DNA from: Polaromonas sp. A23
Lineage (GTDB): Bacteria > Pseudomonadota > Gammaproteobacteria > Burkholderiales > Burkholderiaceae_C
Assembly: GCF_002001015.1 (NCBI RefSeq)
Contig: NZ_MUNO01000041.1
Span: 1-64,000, forward strand
DNA length: 64,000 bases
Direction: 5' to 3'
The translations under genes and the position numbers were made by a program. The notes under the pieces are model-generated. The model ran no database searches. It was not told the origin of the DNA and worked only from the letters and a program-made list of their open reading frames with translations. Below are positions 63,836-64,000 of this stretch, one piece after another; within the stretch, counting starts at the first letter, position 1; every line of letters begins with the position of its first letter.

Positions 63836-64000
63836 ATGACTGCGCCCAGCAACTTTGCTTCCGTCAAACTCCCAGCCAGCCTGGTGCAACAAGCACGCGA
63901 GGCCGCCCAGCCCCTGCGTCGTTCGGCTGCCGGGCAAATCGAGTACTGGGCCACACTTGGCCGAGTGGTTGAGCATTCCGGCCTGACGGTGCAAGAGGCA
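63836..64000 (+). CDS. ParD-like antitoxin (3' end outside window)
   Basis: The visible 55 residues (MTAPSNFASVKLPASLVQQA, then AAGQIEYWATLGRVVEHSGL) match the ParD-like family: a ribbon-helix-helix-like DNA-binding start with KLPASLV and the IEYWATLGR segment. The ATG follows AAAGGAGT. The gene is cut by the window edge, so a toxin partner, if any, is not visible. Confidence 0.8.
   Translation, partial: MTAPSNFASVKLPASLVQQAREAAQPLRRSAAGQIEYWATLGRVVEHSGLTVQEA

Overview
The window is a 64 kb, GC-rich, gene-dense stretch of a betaproteobacterial chromosome. Gene content and order (lptD-surA-rsmA, metX-metW, amgK divergent from lptD, Bug-type binding proteins) and the short dispersed repeats point to Burkholderiales, most likely Comamonadaceae (Polaromonas/Rhodoferax/Variovorax-like). 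This assignment is inferred from the sequence alone. I saw no rRNA, tRNA, integrase, intact insertion sequence or CRISPR array.
Region 1 (1-5.05 kb): an RRM RNA-binding protein gene cut by the window edge, an ECF sigma factor with a zinc-finger anti-sigma protein, a divergent TlpA-like thiol protein, and a four-gene bufferin-type RiPP operon: DUF2282 precursor, DUF692/MNIO enzyme, DUF2063 partner and DoxX protein. The TlpA-like gene and the bufferin operon share an identically spaced promoter-like motif, GTAAG-N17-GACTAA. This suggests one stress regulon driven by the ECF factor.
Region 2 (5.4-28.9 kb): a large catabolic island with two modules. The plus-strand module has an esterase, a dihydroxyacetophenone-dioxygenase-like cupin, a diol/alcohol dehydrogenase, a GMC oxidoreductase, an aldehyde dehydrogenase, an outer-membrane MetA-pathway protein, a complete Liv-type ABC transporter with two binding proteins, and a Bug protein. 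Its two transcription units begin with a duplicated promoter segment of about 105 bp. The minus-strand module has an MBL-fold hydrolase, an FAD aromatic hydroxylase, DUF2783, a Bug protein, HmgA and FahA (homogentisate pathway), and is followed by IclR and AraC regulators. Together they look like uptake and breakdown of an aromatic alcohol, diol or ester.
Region 3 (29.3-44.1 kb): an ammonium transporter with a sigma-54 promoter, a Mn riboswitch with a TMEM165/GDT1 exporter, a SAM-II riboswitch and terminator before metX-metW, chromate resistance (rhodanese-ChrB, ChrA), a SulP transporter, DUF72, an M20 peptidase, an alpha/beta hydrolase, an MFS transporter, rsmE, and an amgK gene carrying an in-frame palindromic repeat insertion.
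Region 4 (44.2-64 kb): lptD-surA-rsmA, a secreted barnase-like RNase with its barstar inhibitor, malic enzyme, and a two-partner secretion system. The 2868-residue TpsA exoprotein contains a 1.42 kb direct duplication with no difference found. A ParD-like antitoxin gene runs off the right edge.
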